Below are positions 34,704 to 45,753 of a stretch of 64,000 nt of DNA, piece by piece. How positions within the stretch are numbered: the first letter of the stretch is position 1; every line of letters begins with the position of its first letter. The DNA comes from Pyxicephalus adspersus (Eukaryota > Chordata > Amphibia > Anura > Pyxicephalidae): NCBI RefSeq assembly GCF_032062135.1, contig NC_092859.1:41475008-41539007 (forward strand), read 5' to 3'. Both the position numbers and the translations under genes were made by a program. The notes beneath the pieces were generated by a model. The model ran no database searches. It was not told the origin of the DNA and saw nothing but the letters and a program-made list of their open reading frames with translations.

Positions 34704-35586
34704 TGTCTTGAAAACGCAAAAGGTAGGGAGAGAAAATCTTCTTATAGTTAGGGGAGTTACATCCTAAACAGTTATCACAAAAAATAAATTCGAAGATTCA
34801 GTATTTCTCCTTATTTTCTGTTCTGATGAAAATGGTCATAAAGTAAAGTATTCGTATAAGTATTCCAAGTAGGGAGAAGGCTACAGCAACTAACCCCTCT
34901 TCCTATCTACAACAAAAAGAAAATGTTTTGCCTTTACATACACTGTATTGAACTAAAGTTACACTGTTAAACATTCACAGTAAGGTCATTATTGCAGAGA
35001 GGGACAAGTGATATCTGCTACAGTCACTCCAACCTACATGATCGCTCCAGTTGAGCATGCGTAGGCCAAGCTTTAGTTACCAGGATACTCAGAAATGTCA
35101 GGAAATTATGTCAACCCAGCCTGGGCAATCAAAATAACTGTTTCCAGGTTAAAAAAAGGTGGCAGCACCCTAAAGAAGGAACAGGGACAGGTGAGTATAA
35201 TGGGTTTAGTTTTGCTTTGATGTCTTCTTTAAGACGATGTCTGTGACTGTTTCGGTGGAATGGGCAGATCGAAGGCCAGACTGGAGAGGGTCAAGGAAAG
35301 AAATGGTGCTCAGGTAATCAGTGAGTCTTTTAAAGACAAGGCACTCAAGAGGTTTAGAAACATATGGGAGAAGGGAGATAGGATGGTAGCTAGAAGTGAG
35401 GGTTTCTTCATATTAGGGAGAAAAATCACAACATTGCACACTGTGTTGTATACTCTAGCAACACATATCTACACCCTTTAACTAGGAGGGCAACACTATG
35501 AATTCTAGAATAGAGCAAGAAGGTGAGGTGAATATGTGAACAGCTTAACTGAAGAGATAAATAGGACTTAGTGAAAAAAATCTTGC

Positions 35587-35762
35587 CTTTCTTTTCTTGA
35601 CTGGTAGGTTAGTATGCTTCAGTGACTGTGGTTCATCCTCACTTATCTTTGAGTGGTCATTGGTACTACTGGTTTTGGTTATATCTGCAGTCAATTCTTT
35701 CCCAAGTTCCAACTGATTCACAAAAGCAAGTGTATGGTCTCCACTTCCAGAAGGTACAATCT
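35587..35762 (-). CDS. rnf213: RNF213 exon 3, ending at a GC splice donor
   Basis: The acceptor is a long T tract plus AACAG, and the exon begins with the two bases that complete a Glu codon from exon 2. The product is a polar linker ending KHTNLPVKKRK. The only donor that keeps phase 0 into exon 4 is AAAG followed by GCAAGA, a GC-AG donor at 35586-35585. The junction gives VKKRK-KRNRKKSKKK, closely resembling the lysine/arginine-rich stretch at the same place in human RNF213. That stretch may act as a nuclear or nucleolar signal; this is inference. Confidence 0.85.
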
Positions 35763-36683
35763 CTGTTAAAAAAAAAAACATTGTTGAAACATTGAAAACA
35801 TGTTGGACAAAAAAACAGACACAAATCTAACATATAAACACTTTTATACAATTACTTTTATAGACAGTTGTGTAGTTACTGTGCAGCAACCTAACCATAC
35901 ATTTAGATTTCAAATGCTTATTCAAAGGAGGAGACGTAAAAGGCACTAATGGCACTAAGGGACTTCTAAAGCAACAAAGAATTAATTTCACAATTAATAT
36001 AAAATACCAGCAAACTTTAATAATATATATGTTAAAATAACATGGGTTCACATTGACCACCAAAAACATAAAATTTCATACATTTTGACTTGACGTGTTT
36101 CACAGAAAACTACAATGTCTGCTTCATCAGGGGTCTATTTGAGATCAGGTTCATGCATGAGCCTAAAAAATTAGCCTACTGAACCACAGGTAAGACAGCA
36201 GGGCTGAAACACAGCCAATACAAAGAAAAACTATCATCCCGTAAACAGAAATTACCAACTTTGGAATTATTTACATGGAGTGGTTTCAACAATTCATCTC
36301 CAGAATTTACCCCTCTTCCGTGTCTTTCATAATCTTTTCTAATAGTACCAACCACAGAATAAGGAGGAGAAAGATTTCTCCTAAATGCACACAGGTGACC
36401 TAGAAATTGAATGGGGGCAGCAGTGGGTTCATGACACCTCACTGCCGCCTGGTAACAAATGTGAGGCTTAAAGCCATGCATGATTTCTTGATCCTGCTGT
36501 AGGTCTGAACCATCCCTAAATGTATTCAAAACAAAAAAAAATATAAAGTACAAACATGAATGTCGTGCTTGGTGCATCCTGTGTAATGTTGGAAAAACAT
36601 TTTATGGTACAAACACTTAAACTCCATAGCAATCAGATAGTAAAGTATTTGCCGCATTTGCCGTTGCATGAGGTAAGACCAAC

Positions 36684-36813
36684 CTTGACTGACGGAGCCT
36701 TGAGGGGGAGTACGTAGCAACTGTCCACAATTAAAACAGAAATTAGCCTGTTCTTCCTTTGATACATGATCACACCGGAAACACTTCATCTTCTATTATG
36801 TGCTTCTACAAAC
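36684..36813 (-). CDS. rnf213: RNF213 exon 2: start codon and zinc ribbon
   Basis: The exon starts at 36813 after the acceptor TTCAGCAG and ends at 36684 before GTTGGT. The coding part is 36789-36684. In-frame TAA and TAG codons sit just upstream of the ATG, and there is an A at -3, so this start is well supported. Residues 1-35 begin MKCFRCDHVSKEEQANFCFN and carry Cys3, Cys6, Cys18 and Cys21, a CxxC...CxxC zinc ribbon like the one opening mammalian RNF213 (MECPSCQHVSKEE). The intron after it is phase 1. Confidence 0.9.
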
Positions 36814-37079
36814 CTGCTGAACAAGATGAATTTTTATTAGTATAAAATAACAGAAAATATAAATATAAAGTTTCATGACAGACATATGGAGGCCTTAAAT
36901 CTACCAAAGTTAGTTTCATTTTGTCATGTTGTTCATTTTATTTCAATACGTTCTGAGAAACTGCGCAACAACTAGCATTTCCAAAAAGTTCCCTACTACC
37001 AGTTTACTACAGGTATTACTCAGTGACTGTGTCTGAGTGGTAAGTTACAATGGCTGTAGCTGTGAAAAAAGCAGTGGTA

Positions 37080-37486
37080 TAATTACCTGTCAGGTGGCAA
37101 GGTTAACCACTCTGTTACCCCTTGCCAAACACACCATCCCAGGTAGACTGCCACCACGTGCTTAAACAGAAGCATTCACCTTTACCCTTGACAACCGCAG
37201 TTATGTTTCTGCTTCTTTATTGATGTCTGTATCACCCACTGCCACTCCAGACAGGGATGTAGAAATCACAATATTTATAGTAGCTTTTCGGGTTAGCAAG
37301 TTACTTAGTTACTAGTTGCTTAGAGCATTCAGAGATTCAGCTTACACTTTTTATAGTGTTTAATAAGTAAAAACATACAAAACCAGTACATAAACAAATA
37401 CAGAAAAAAAAAGACTAATCAAAGAACAATAACAGAACTTTAGCAACAGTGTAAAATAAAAAGGAAAAATTGTGAAATAATACTTT
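37080..37486. repeat. LTR-like interspersed repeat R2, copy 1 (truncated)
   Basis: TGTCAGGTGGCAAGGTTAAC, CACGTGCTTAAACAGAAGCA and GAGCATTCAGAGATTCAGCT are shared with copies at 45754-46850 and 61828-62396. The family begins TGTCA and ends TATCACA, which would suit a solo LTR, but no matching target duplication was found. Confidence 0.65.
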
Positions 37487-37975
37487 AACTCCACAGAGTC
37501 CTCAATACCTCCACAACTGGATCTCATTTAGTCCTGCACCATCCTGGATTCTTTCTCCATGCTGGTGCGGAGGAACCAGCGGGTGCTGCTATCTTCGTCT
37601 GTCTTCTGCTTACTCCACCCAAACTTGTATTGCATAGGAGTGAGATCGGGTAGCCTTTCCTTCTGAAAATGTAATAAAAGTTCCGATCTCACTGCACATG
37701 AATAAATCAGCACTTTTTTTTTAAATTGTGGGAAAAACCCCTTCTGTGCATGCTGGATATCGGGATTGTGCAGAAGCAGCAGACCAAAGCCCGCTGTGAC
37801 ATGTGACGTATGCATCCTAGGAGGCTCTGGGCTTCTAATTCAGTCTTTACTGCTGCTGTAATAAAGATGGAAAGGGGACAGGTCCTCCCCTTCTAAATAA
37901 AATTAAAATCTATTTTAATTAACCACCCTTTTATAGAATATTAAAATTTTCAAGATAGGTCCGCTTTAAAAAAAA
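37487..37975. repeat. Interspersed repeat family R1, copy 2
   Basis: Same order of blocks as 10565-10910, including CCACAACTGGATCTCATTTA, GAGTGAGATCGGG and CCCCTTCTGTGCATGC. Confidence 0.7.
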
Positions 37976-38542
37976 AACCTACATACGTGCTTGTTGGAGA
38001 GATTTTTAAGAACAGAGATTTAAAATATGTACACATGCTAGATAATTGGCACCGGAGATGAACGTTCAAGATCCTCTCAGGAAAAACATCTTGAGTGCAT
38101 ACAGTAGTCCAATGATTTCATTTAGCGATCCACCACGACAGAATATTAAAGACTCAAGCAGGGATGACTGCTTTCATATTTTATGGAGGACCACACAGTG
38201 AGGAGCCTCCAGATTATCCTCTCTACCTTATAGAACTAAACAGCATTTTGCTTTTAATCCTCTACTTTTATTTGTTTGTTCTTTTCTTTTACAGCATTGT
38301 TCTTACTGTGTGTACCGTGCTCCTTTTCTCCTCCACCCCTGGCAACAATCACAAAAATTAGACATCTGTATACAGCTTTAAAAACAATAAAAAACAAAAG
38401 ACATAAAAGTTTTAATCATTGCACACACTCTTTATAACTAAAAAAAGAAATGTTTTAACTGTAGGATCCAGAGCCTGCCATACCACCATCCTCAGAGGTA
38501 CCTCATAATTCTCCCATCTGCAGCCCCTGTATACCTCTCACA

Positions 38543-39520
38543 ATGGAGGACTCTTTAGGTCCCAGCCCCATTACAATGGCTACTGAAGAGGAGTGGGACT
38601 GGAAGGCCCACCTCAGAGCCCTACCCACCAGGCAAGACCTGGATTATAGTATAGGTCATTTGGAGGCCAGCTGTAAGGCAGAATTTCAAGCCATGCAGCA
38701 ATCTCTACAACAGGTGACTAGTACCACTACAGCTCTCCAAACCCAATGTGCTGATCTCTTCACAACTCACGTCCCATGTGGACATTTTGGAGTGGCATGA
38801 AGCGCAAATCAATATGTTATATTTATTACACGATGATGCTGAAAACCGCAACATGCGGAAAAACATTCTTATCAGGGGTTTACCCGAATCTGTACTAAAT
38901 TCAGAATTATCTGTGGCAGCCTACTTTATCTTTGCTAAACTCCTTGCTATTCCACCTGATGTAGATATTGAGATGGCAGAATACATAGAACTCTGGGCCC
39001 ACTCTGCACAGATCCACAACGTCCTCGAGACGTTATATGTCGTATTAATTTCTATAGAATCAGGGAAGATATCGTGAAAAAAGCCAGAGAATCCACCGCT
39101 ATTGAATATGCAGGGGCACACATACAATTGATGCCTGGTCTCTCCAAACATACACTGGATCTTTGCAGGGCTTTTAAACCGCTCCTAACAGTTCTTCGCG
39201 AAACGAATATCCCCTATAGGTGGGGATACCCCTTTTCACCTCATCAGATGGGGAGGCAAAACCTATGTTTTCCGAGTGCTATCTGATTTGCCTCAAATTT
39301 TGCGGGATCTACGACTCCCTGATATCATGTTACCCGAATGGCCCACAGCAACATCGCTCCCCAACAGCAAAACAACTGCACCGCAAGCTCCTCCACGACA
39401 CCCACCCGACAGATCTCCAAGCCCATGATCAAGACGCCACTCTCATCCTTCTACGTCATCCTAGCCTGTCAAATCGCCATGCTGAAGATGGTTTTCTTTG
39501 ACTCCCGAGTCACTGCCAGA
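38543..39520 (+). pseudogene. L1 ORF1p-like fragment
   Basis: The frame reads MEDSLGPSPITMATEEEWDW, then a coiled-coil-like stretch, then NRNMRKNILIRGLPESV, the RRM start seen in L1 ORF1 proteins (RGLPE motif). At least two frame shifts separate the pieces (38800 and about 39077), so it is not functional. Confidence 0.7.
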
Positions 39521-39666
39521 ATTGTAGTCACTGCCAGATTTTAGACTCACATCTGACAAAATCCGTTCTATGGAACATTTACATTTACGCAAATTATTTT
39601 AACAATATGGGGATGAATGTGGCTGACTTTTGGCATGAGGTTTACATCCGCACACATCAACCACAT

Positions 39667-39875
39667 ACCGTATTTTTCGGACCATTAGACACTCCGTACT
39701 ATAGGACGCACCACGTTTTCCGCACGGGAAAACAAGAAAAAAAAATTCATTTGATTTCCCCTGAGATCCAGCGTGCGGCACTTGTGCCCGCCCATGAAGG
39801 CGGCGCCGATCGGCATTCATCAAATCAATCGGCGCTGCCTTCATGGGCGGGCACAAGTGGTCCGAAAAATACGGT
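39667..39875. mobile_element. MITE of the CCGTATTTTTCGGACCA family inside the L1
   Basis: TIRs ACCGTATTTTTCGGACCA and TGGTCCGAAAAATACGGT are exact complements. An inner inverted repeat, GTGCCCGCCCATGAAGGC and complement, makes almost the whole 209 bp a foldback. Confidence 0.9.
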
Positions 39876-39899
39876 AATTGCACATTTCATTATGTATTT

Positions 39900-40000
39900 G
39901 TACATTTTATGTTGTCCACATATGGTAAGTTATTTAGAGCTACATCTTTTTTTTTTTTTTTTTTAATAACCATATGTGGACAAAATGAAATGTACAAAAT
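39900..40000. repeat. Inverted repeat with a T-tract loop
   Basis: GTACATTTTATGTTGTCCAC plus ATATGGTAAGTTATT pairs imperfectly with AATAACCATATGTGGACAAA plus ATGAAATGTAC, separated by a T run. Confidence 0.75.
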
Positions 40001-40225
40001 TTTCCATGTTTTTTTTTTTTTATAATTTTCATAAGGCCTAACAGTGTTTTAGTGCGGAACCAATTCTCTTGTACCTATTATCATAATCTCCATTTAATAC
40101 ACAGGTATTTAAGCTGGGAAATAGGTTTTATTGAACCCCGCAGAAATAGCAGGTTGAGTACATGAGATTTAAAAAAAAAATTAAAAAAAAAAAAAACTTT
40201 ATCCTTTATTAAATCCCTATTCAGT

Positions 40226-40232
<7 letters not shown>

Positions 40233-40278
<46 letters not shown>
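40233..40278. repeat. (AT)n microsatellite
   Basis: More than twenty uninterrupted TA dinucleotides within the broken L1. Confidence 0.92.
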
Positions 40279-40285
<7 letters not shown>

Positions 40286-41084
40286 CACTGGACACACTAG
40301 GTTCTTCACCACTAAAGTTAATTTAGTGTAGGCGGGATTGTGCCATGATCAACAAACACAAAACATACTTGCAGATTATGGCACACAACTACCTCTTTTG
40401 TGCCCTCCAGTAAATTCCAGGGTCCCAATAGTGATCATTTTACACTGTTTTCAACATTAAGGTCGACACCATTACATAGGCAATAAGCCAAACGAGTCAA
40501 AAGACAGAAGGGAAAATGCAAAGACATTGCATATCTTTTCTACCAAAACCCTTTATCTCCAGGTGACTTTTTGTGCAAACGAGTTTACTTCTGCTTTAAA
40601 ATTCAAAAAATAAGAAAAAGAGTGGGGAAAAAGAATGGGAGTAAAAAGGGGGGGGGGATAAGGGAAATAGGAAGAAAAGAGAGAAAAACATTAGGGGATG
40701 TTAAGGTAAAGTCTCTCAGAAGACAATGTAGTGCCGAGCCTAGACTGAAGCCATAATACTACAGTAAAAGAAGACAGAAAAAAGAGGCTCTTTGTGGGGC
40801 ACCTATATGTTAAATTTCTATAAAAAGATACATTTTATTGAGGACAGATCATAAAAAGACATACAATACATACATACACTTGTTACATACAATCAATTAT
40901 AAAAGGTTGTCAAGGAGTCAAATGCCCAAACAAATCCCACTTAATTAAGTAGGTTACGAAAAAGTTGGTAATAACTGCATTCTGAGCCGATGCGTTTCAC
41001 ACCCAAAGAGCTTCATCAGGGGAATAATGAGTAATAGCTCAGGAGCTAAAGGAATTAAAAAAAATATGCCCCTGTACCTCTGCA

Positions 41085-41152
41085 TTCGGACCATAAGACG
41101 CACCCTGATTTTCCCCCCACTTTAGGAGTCTTATGGTCCGAAAAATACGGTA
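41085..41152. mobile_element. Deleted MITE of the CGGACCATAAGACGCAC family
   Basis: TTCGGACCATAAGACGCACC and GTCTTATGGTCCGAAAAATA then CGGTA leave both ends with almost no interior. Confidence 0.85.
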
Positions 41153-41159
41153 TATACCC

Positions 41160-42780
41160 TCTATATGAACCGCAAATGGTAGGATGACCTCCATTTCCAA
41201 GGACATTCTGCAGACATTTCATAAATACTACTCAGATCTCTATCAAATCCGCATCTTGTGACCCCTTCTTCCCTACAAAAATATATAACTAAAACAGCTC
41301 ACCCAGCATTAGATCCAGAGGTGATATTCCAGTTAGAATCTCCATTTACTGAAGAAGAGGTCTCTGCTGCCATAAAACCCACACCAACCGGGAAAAGTCC
41401 TGGCCCAGATGGATTTACCCCACGGTTCTATAAATTACATGCTCTTAATCTTGTCCCTTTTCTATGTAAAGTTTTTTCCTCTGTATCTACGGATACGCTG
41501 TTGCCATCACACAGCCTAGAAGCACACATTACAATCCTCCCCAAACCAGGCAAAGACCATACAGTATGTTCTATTTATAGGCTTATATCATTGATTAATG
41601 TAGATGCAAAAATATTCTATAAACTGATAGCCAAAAGACTCTCCCCAATCATGCCAACGTTGATACACAAAGATCAAACTGGGTTTATTTATGGAAGGGA
41701 AGCTAAGGACAACACTATTAAGACTATATTAGTAACCCAATTTGCCAAATCTGCAGGCACAACACCTATGTGCCTCTTGTCAGTAGACGCTGAAAAGGCC
41801 TTTGACAGGGTTAGCTGGCAGTTTATGTATTCAGCATTATATGATTTCCAGAATCTCAGCATTATATTCTTCACCAAGAGCTCGTGTACGGGTTAACGGC
41901 GCTCTTTCTGATTCCTTTCAAATCAGGAATGGCACAAGACAGGGCTGTCCACTCTCCCCATTGTTGTAGGCTCTAATCATGAAGCACCTAGCCGTGGCTT
42001 TGCGCTACAACCCAGATATTAAGGGGGTCCTGATAGCTGATACACAATATAAACTCTCATAATATGCGGATGATCTGCGTATGTACATAACATCCCCACA
42101 TACCACAATACCTTCAATACTGAAAAAATTTGACAAATTACAGTAATTTCAAGGTAAATTTCTCAAAATCTGAAATTCTTAATGTTACCTTGGACCCTAA
42201 TCAAATGTCAGCAAAAAATACTTATACTTCCTTTAGGATTTGCAATGAAGCTATTAAGTACCTGGGTATAATGATTACATCGGATCCCACTAAATAATTC
42301 ACATTTAACTATTGCCCACTATATAGTAAACTTCAATCTGATTTTCAGAAATACGATTCCCTGCCTCCTTCCTGGTTTGCACGCATTATTACCCTTAAAA
42401 TGGACATCCTGCCTAGATTAATATATGTGTTCCAAATGGTTCCTATATCCCTACCGGTTAACTATTTTCGTAAAATACATAGGTTATTTCGAAAATCTCA
42501 ATGGAATGCGAAGCGCCATAGATTAGCATTCAGTACCCTGGTCAAGCCCAAAACTAGGGGAGGAGTAGGGGCCCCAGATATAATTTCCTACTATCGGGCA
42601 TCAGTTCTAGTGCACCTAATAGATTGGTTTAACAATAGAAAGGTAAAAGAATGGGTATTATTGGAAGAGTATCACTTGCCAATTAGTTTCCGATCCTTAC
42701 CGTGGGTGGATCGGTCTCTGTTAAAGCCAATCTTTCCTATACCTAAGCTCACCACTGATTTATTACATAACTAACATACA
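41160..42780 (+). pseudogene. L1 ORF2 reverse transcriptase, broken
   Basis: The longest open piece (41258-41896) has GKSPGPDGFTPRFYK, ITILPKPGKD, YRLISLINVDAKIFYKLIAK, KDQTGFIYGREAKDNT and [19 protein letters not shown] blocks 1-4 of L1 type. After a shift, [13 protein letters not shown] and YADDL follow, then several stops. A last open piece (42400-42774) matches the post-RT region. Stops within the RT rule out activity. Confidence 0.85.
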
Positions 42781-43439
42781 CGACATAACATGTCCAATCA
42801 TATTCCGTTTTTGGAATAGGATTATTCAGGTATTCTATGATTGTACCGGGTCTACCGTACTTAATAATCCTAAAGGGCCCTAATCTCGATATTATGGAAG
42901 TAATCTGTTGCTCCTTCCATAGCAGACTGGGTTTCTGAGCTTGAAAAAATTGCCATATGGAAATGTTGGTTGCGGAGGATGATGATAAACTGGAAAAGTT
43001 CTATGTCCCGGCATTGAGGGTTACCCCCCCCCCCACCCCACGGGCTATTTCATTGTTTATGGTTGTCTTTGATGTAAGATTGTTCTCTATTCCCTATTAC
43101 TCCTTGAACCGACCATTGGTTTATATTACATATGTCATATGTTTCTGTTAAGAACCTATGTGGTTTCATATTTAGTTTGACTAATATGTGCAATTTTCGA
43201 CCCATAAGGGTTTCTATTTTCTAATTTTTATGATTCTCAGGGTCAAAGTTGAATATAGGTTGTTTTTATATATTGACCAATAGAAGTCAACACTGCTATG
43301 TTCTGAGTATGTTGTATGTACTTTGTTCTGTTTGTTTTGTTTTTTGAAAACTCAATATACACACACTGGATACGATTGTTTGAACAATGCAAGACATGAC
43401 ATTTACAGGAGAAAGTGTACCGCAGGACCATCCACAATC

Positions 43440-43605
43440 ACTGAACATCCGTACACACAATAGATAGCAAGCGATTATCGCCCAATCAGATGCGCGGGGA
43501 CAGTTGTTTTTTTCCGATCTTTTTTTAGTTACGATTAATGGACGATCGGACCTTAATTGCTTGTTTCCAATGACAATTATTGCACTTGTGTACATAGCCT
43601 TAGTC
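43440..43605. repeat. Relative of the CGATCG-rich element
   Basis: CGTACACACAATAGATAG, GCGATTATCGCCCAATCAG, GGACGATCGGACC and CTTGTGTACATAGCCTTAG resemble the nested CpG-rich element at 11801-12232. Confidence 0.6.
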
Positions 43606-43626
43606 TACATAGACTGTTTCCCCAAC

Positions 43627-44095
43627 TTTTAAAGAGGAACTAAACCCAAAGGTGCCTTAAACAAAAAAAACACGTACCTTTAATCCTGCAGGGCAGCCTG
43701 ATCCATCCTGAGGTCTCTTCCGTCGGGTCCCGCGTCATCATGGCATCCGTCTGCGAGCCAGTGCGCGGCCATCCTCTACTCTTCTTTCGGGTTCTTCATC
43801 CTACGTCACCCTAGCCAGACTTGCGTAAGATCGGCAAATTTTTTTCCCTACAAAAAGGCTCCTTCTGCGTATGCCTGAGATGCTTGGGCATGTGCAGAAG
43901 GAGCACCAAAGAGCCTTCCAGGATGCGTGACATAGGTATCCTGGGGGGCTTTGCACACCCATTCATTCTCGATCGCCTAGGCGATCGAAAATAAGGGGTG
44001 TTCTGCACCATTAAAAAAAAAAACAAAAAAAAAACAGAATTTTTTGTCTACCCTTTTATGTAAAGTGAAATTTCTGAGTTTTGTTACGCTTTAAC
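43627..44095. repeat. Interspersed repeat family R1, copy 3
   Basis: AAAGAGGAACTAAACCCAAA, then TCTTCCGTCGG, GTAAGATCGGC and GGCTCCTTCTGCGTATGCCT, ending TTTTGTCTACCCTTTTATGT; same layout as the other two copies. Confidence 0.7.
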
Positions 44096-44365
44096 CTGAA
44101 GCTTTTAAAGCCCATGTTTGAAATTCTCATGCATTTCAATTGGCTAATCTACACCTAGAGGCACATTTTGAGCGTTATAGATAACACTCCTTGCAACTCT
44201 TTAAAAATTAAAACGTGGGGTTAAGTTGGGTAAACACGTCTATTAATTTCAATGGGGGCTGTTTTCTGCAGTTTCCAGCGTTTATAAATGCTCGAAAACA
44301 TAATTGCAGTAAAATGCTGCATAGACACCTGAAATTTCAAACATGGGCTTTTAAAGCCTCAGGAT
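44095..44365. repeat. Terminal-inverted-repeat element just downstream of RNF213 exon 1
   Basis: CCTGAAGCTTTTAAAGCCCA plus TGTTTGAAAT at the left pairs with ATTTCAAACATGGGCTTTTA plus AAGCCTCAGG at the right. About 270 bp, non-coding, in intron 1. Confidence 0.82.
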
Positions 44366-44485
44366 ATAAGCCAAGGAAATAGTCCGTGTAGACCGGTTAC
44401 AGGGCCTTCTATTACCGGGCTTATTGTCCAGCATACTTTTATACAAATAAACGTCATTTATCTGTATGGCATCATGATATCACTT

Positions 44486-44570
44486 ACCTGTTTAGTCCAC
44501 AATTTGGTCCAAGTATTCCATAAATAGGAGAAAATCCTCAGTTATGTCTGCACTCTGAGCTCAGCCCGAC
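44486..44570 (-). other. rnf213: RNF213 exon 1 (5' UTR, non-coding), start approximate
   Basis: A strong splice donor, AACAG followed by GTAAGTGAT read on the minus strand, has its GT at 44487-44486, so the exon ends at 44488. It lies about 130 bp downstream of a consensus ISRE, where a first exon is expected, and no coding potential is seen. The transcription start is not determined; about 44540-44600 is inferred from the ISRE position. Intron 1 would then be about 7.7 kb. Confidence 0.55.
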
Positions 44571-44617
44571 TGCAATGCAGGAGTCTCTGTGGTGCTCAGA
44601 GCTCTGTGAGGTGAATT

Positions 44618-44631
44618 AGTTTCACTTTCAT
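44618..44631 (-). promoter_or_regulatory. Interferon-stimulated response element (ISRE) at the RNF213 promoter
   Basis: On the minus strand the bases read ATGAAAGTGAAACT, a perfect fit to the ISRE consensus (A/G)NGAAANNGAAACT bound by ISGF3 and IRF factors. A further GAAA lies directly upstream, extending the array to about 44634. Position just ahead of the inferred first exon, and the known interferon induction of RNF213 in mammals and fish, support a real promoter element. Confidence 0.75.
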
Positions 44632-44677
44632 TTCTCAGCCCTGCTTTTGTTGCTTCATAACTCAGTTCCTCTCATCT

Positions 44678-44687
44678 GAAACGAAAG
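44678..44687 (+). promoter_or_regulatory. Second IRF-type half site (GAAACGAAAG) upstream of the ISRE
   Basis: GAAACGAAAG on the plus strand contains AANNGAAA, the IRF core. It sits about 50 bp upstream of the ISRE in the opposite orientation. It is short, so chance occurrence is possible; proximity to the ISRE is the only support. Confidence 0.4.
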
Positions 44688-44699
44688 TCTTTCTATAAG

Positions 44700-45753
44700 A
44701 TAAAAACAACATTATGCCAGCTTGTGTTAAACCTTTGTATAATACAAATCATTATTAATGCTTCTAAATGGAATTGTGAGCATTCTTATCCCCAAAGTGC
44801 AAGGGAGGGGGCTGCTAAAACTATAAGAATGTTGAAAATAATGCTCATAATTCTGTATTTGCTTACATTTTTCCAATCATTTCAATTTGTAGTAATGCAA
44901 GCAGTAGGGCTTGCTTACATGGCAACCTCTAAAACTGTATTTGGGCATTTGTCAGGTTTATTCTGAGCCCAGAGCGGGTTCTGAAGGTATGTACTACAGG
45001 TCAGTATGATTTAGCAGATTGCTGCATATGCGTCAAATCGCCATCTACATCGCATGGACTGCGGTTACCTATTGTCTTCAATGGCTTTACAGCCCACTTC
45101 TCAACCCTTCTTCAGCGAACACGTTGCGAATCGTGACCTACTTCTACTGCTACATCAGATTTGAAGATGTGGTTAGGGGGTTTATTTGATTTTTGAACCA
45201 AAATTTTTAAAACATAGTATAATACTCAAGAGATGCCCAACATCTGCGGCATCGCCTGGTTAAACAGAAGTCCCCCAGCATGTGAACATTGGAGACGCAA
45301 GGCCAGGGGAAGCAGATACGGTTCAGGCATCCGCTCACGAGCCTTAGGCTGGAGGGCGGACCGTGAGGGAGTGTTCAATTACTGTCCGTGTTGGCCAATG
45401 TCCTCCCCTTACCTACCTACATTTTTACCTTTTATGTATCTTCCTTCTCTTCTTCCTCTCACAGACGATCTACGGCTATCTTAATTTTCTGTGCTGGGAT
45501 AAGTTCATTCATCCTGATACACGCAACGGAAGCCGGGATTGGCGGGTATCCCTGGCAACCAAATCAGCCACTGTGTATGCGCACCCAAAAGTGACCAGGC
45601 CGGAATGACCTAACTACATGCGTGCACGCAGGATTCCATGTATTCCCAGCAGCCCAGGTTATACAAGCATCATACACTGAGCTGTGCATGTACAGTTCAG
45701 TGTAAATTTTAGTGACCAGGAAGATAAGTATGTTTTATTAAAGAACTGAAATT
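44700..45753. other. Intergenic, no gene seen
   Basis: Sequence upstream of the RNF213 promoter. A GC-richer patch at about 45260-45610 contains short frames with no recognisable product. It is probably repeat-derived. Confidence 0.5.

Larger units (their letters stand above)
38500..43350 (+). mobile_element. Decayed L1-type LINE, interrupted by MITEs, in RNF213 intron 1
   Basis: An ORF1-like region (38543-39520) is followed by a reverse-transcriptase region (about 41160-42780) and an AT-rich 3' part fading near 43350. The order and RT signatures are those of frog L1 elements. The ORF2 endonuclease segment is missing. The gap 39560-41160 holds a MITE, inverted repeats, (AT)n and other repeats. 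It is antisense to RNF213. Confidence 0.8.
3942..44570 (-). other. rnf213: RNF213 (mysterin) gene, 5' part, 20 exons, continues past the left edge
   Basis: RNF213 is a very large cytosolic AAA+ ATPase and RING-type E3 ubiquitin ligase. It is interferon-inducible, coats intracellular bacteria and lipid droplets, and in humans is the moyamoya susceptibility gene. Translated minus-strand exons match the vertebrate RNF213 N-terminus in order: zinc ribbon, variable charged linker, CBM20-like segment, then helical N-arm motifs such as LCQRC, ALEGLS and VDSLLKM. Nineteen coding exons total 4,522 nt (1,507 codons plus one base). Every exon junction is phase-consistent, so the copy looks intact here. 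The similarity is from remembered family sequence, not a search. The 3' part, with the two active AAA modules and the RING, lies left of position 3,942. Paralogue status cannot be judged from one window. Confidence 0.93.

Noticed and set aside
39599..39966. Open frames on both strands around 39.7 kb
   Set aside because: They read through a foldback MITE, whose inverted arms create matching frames on both strands.
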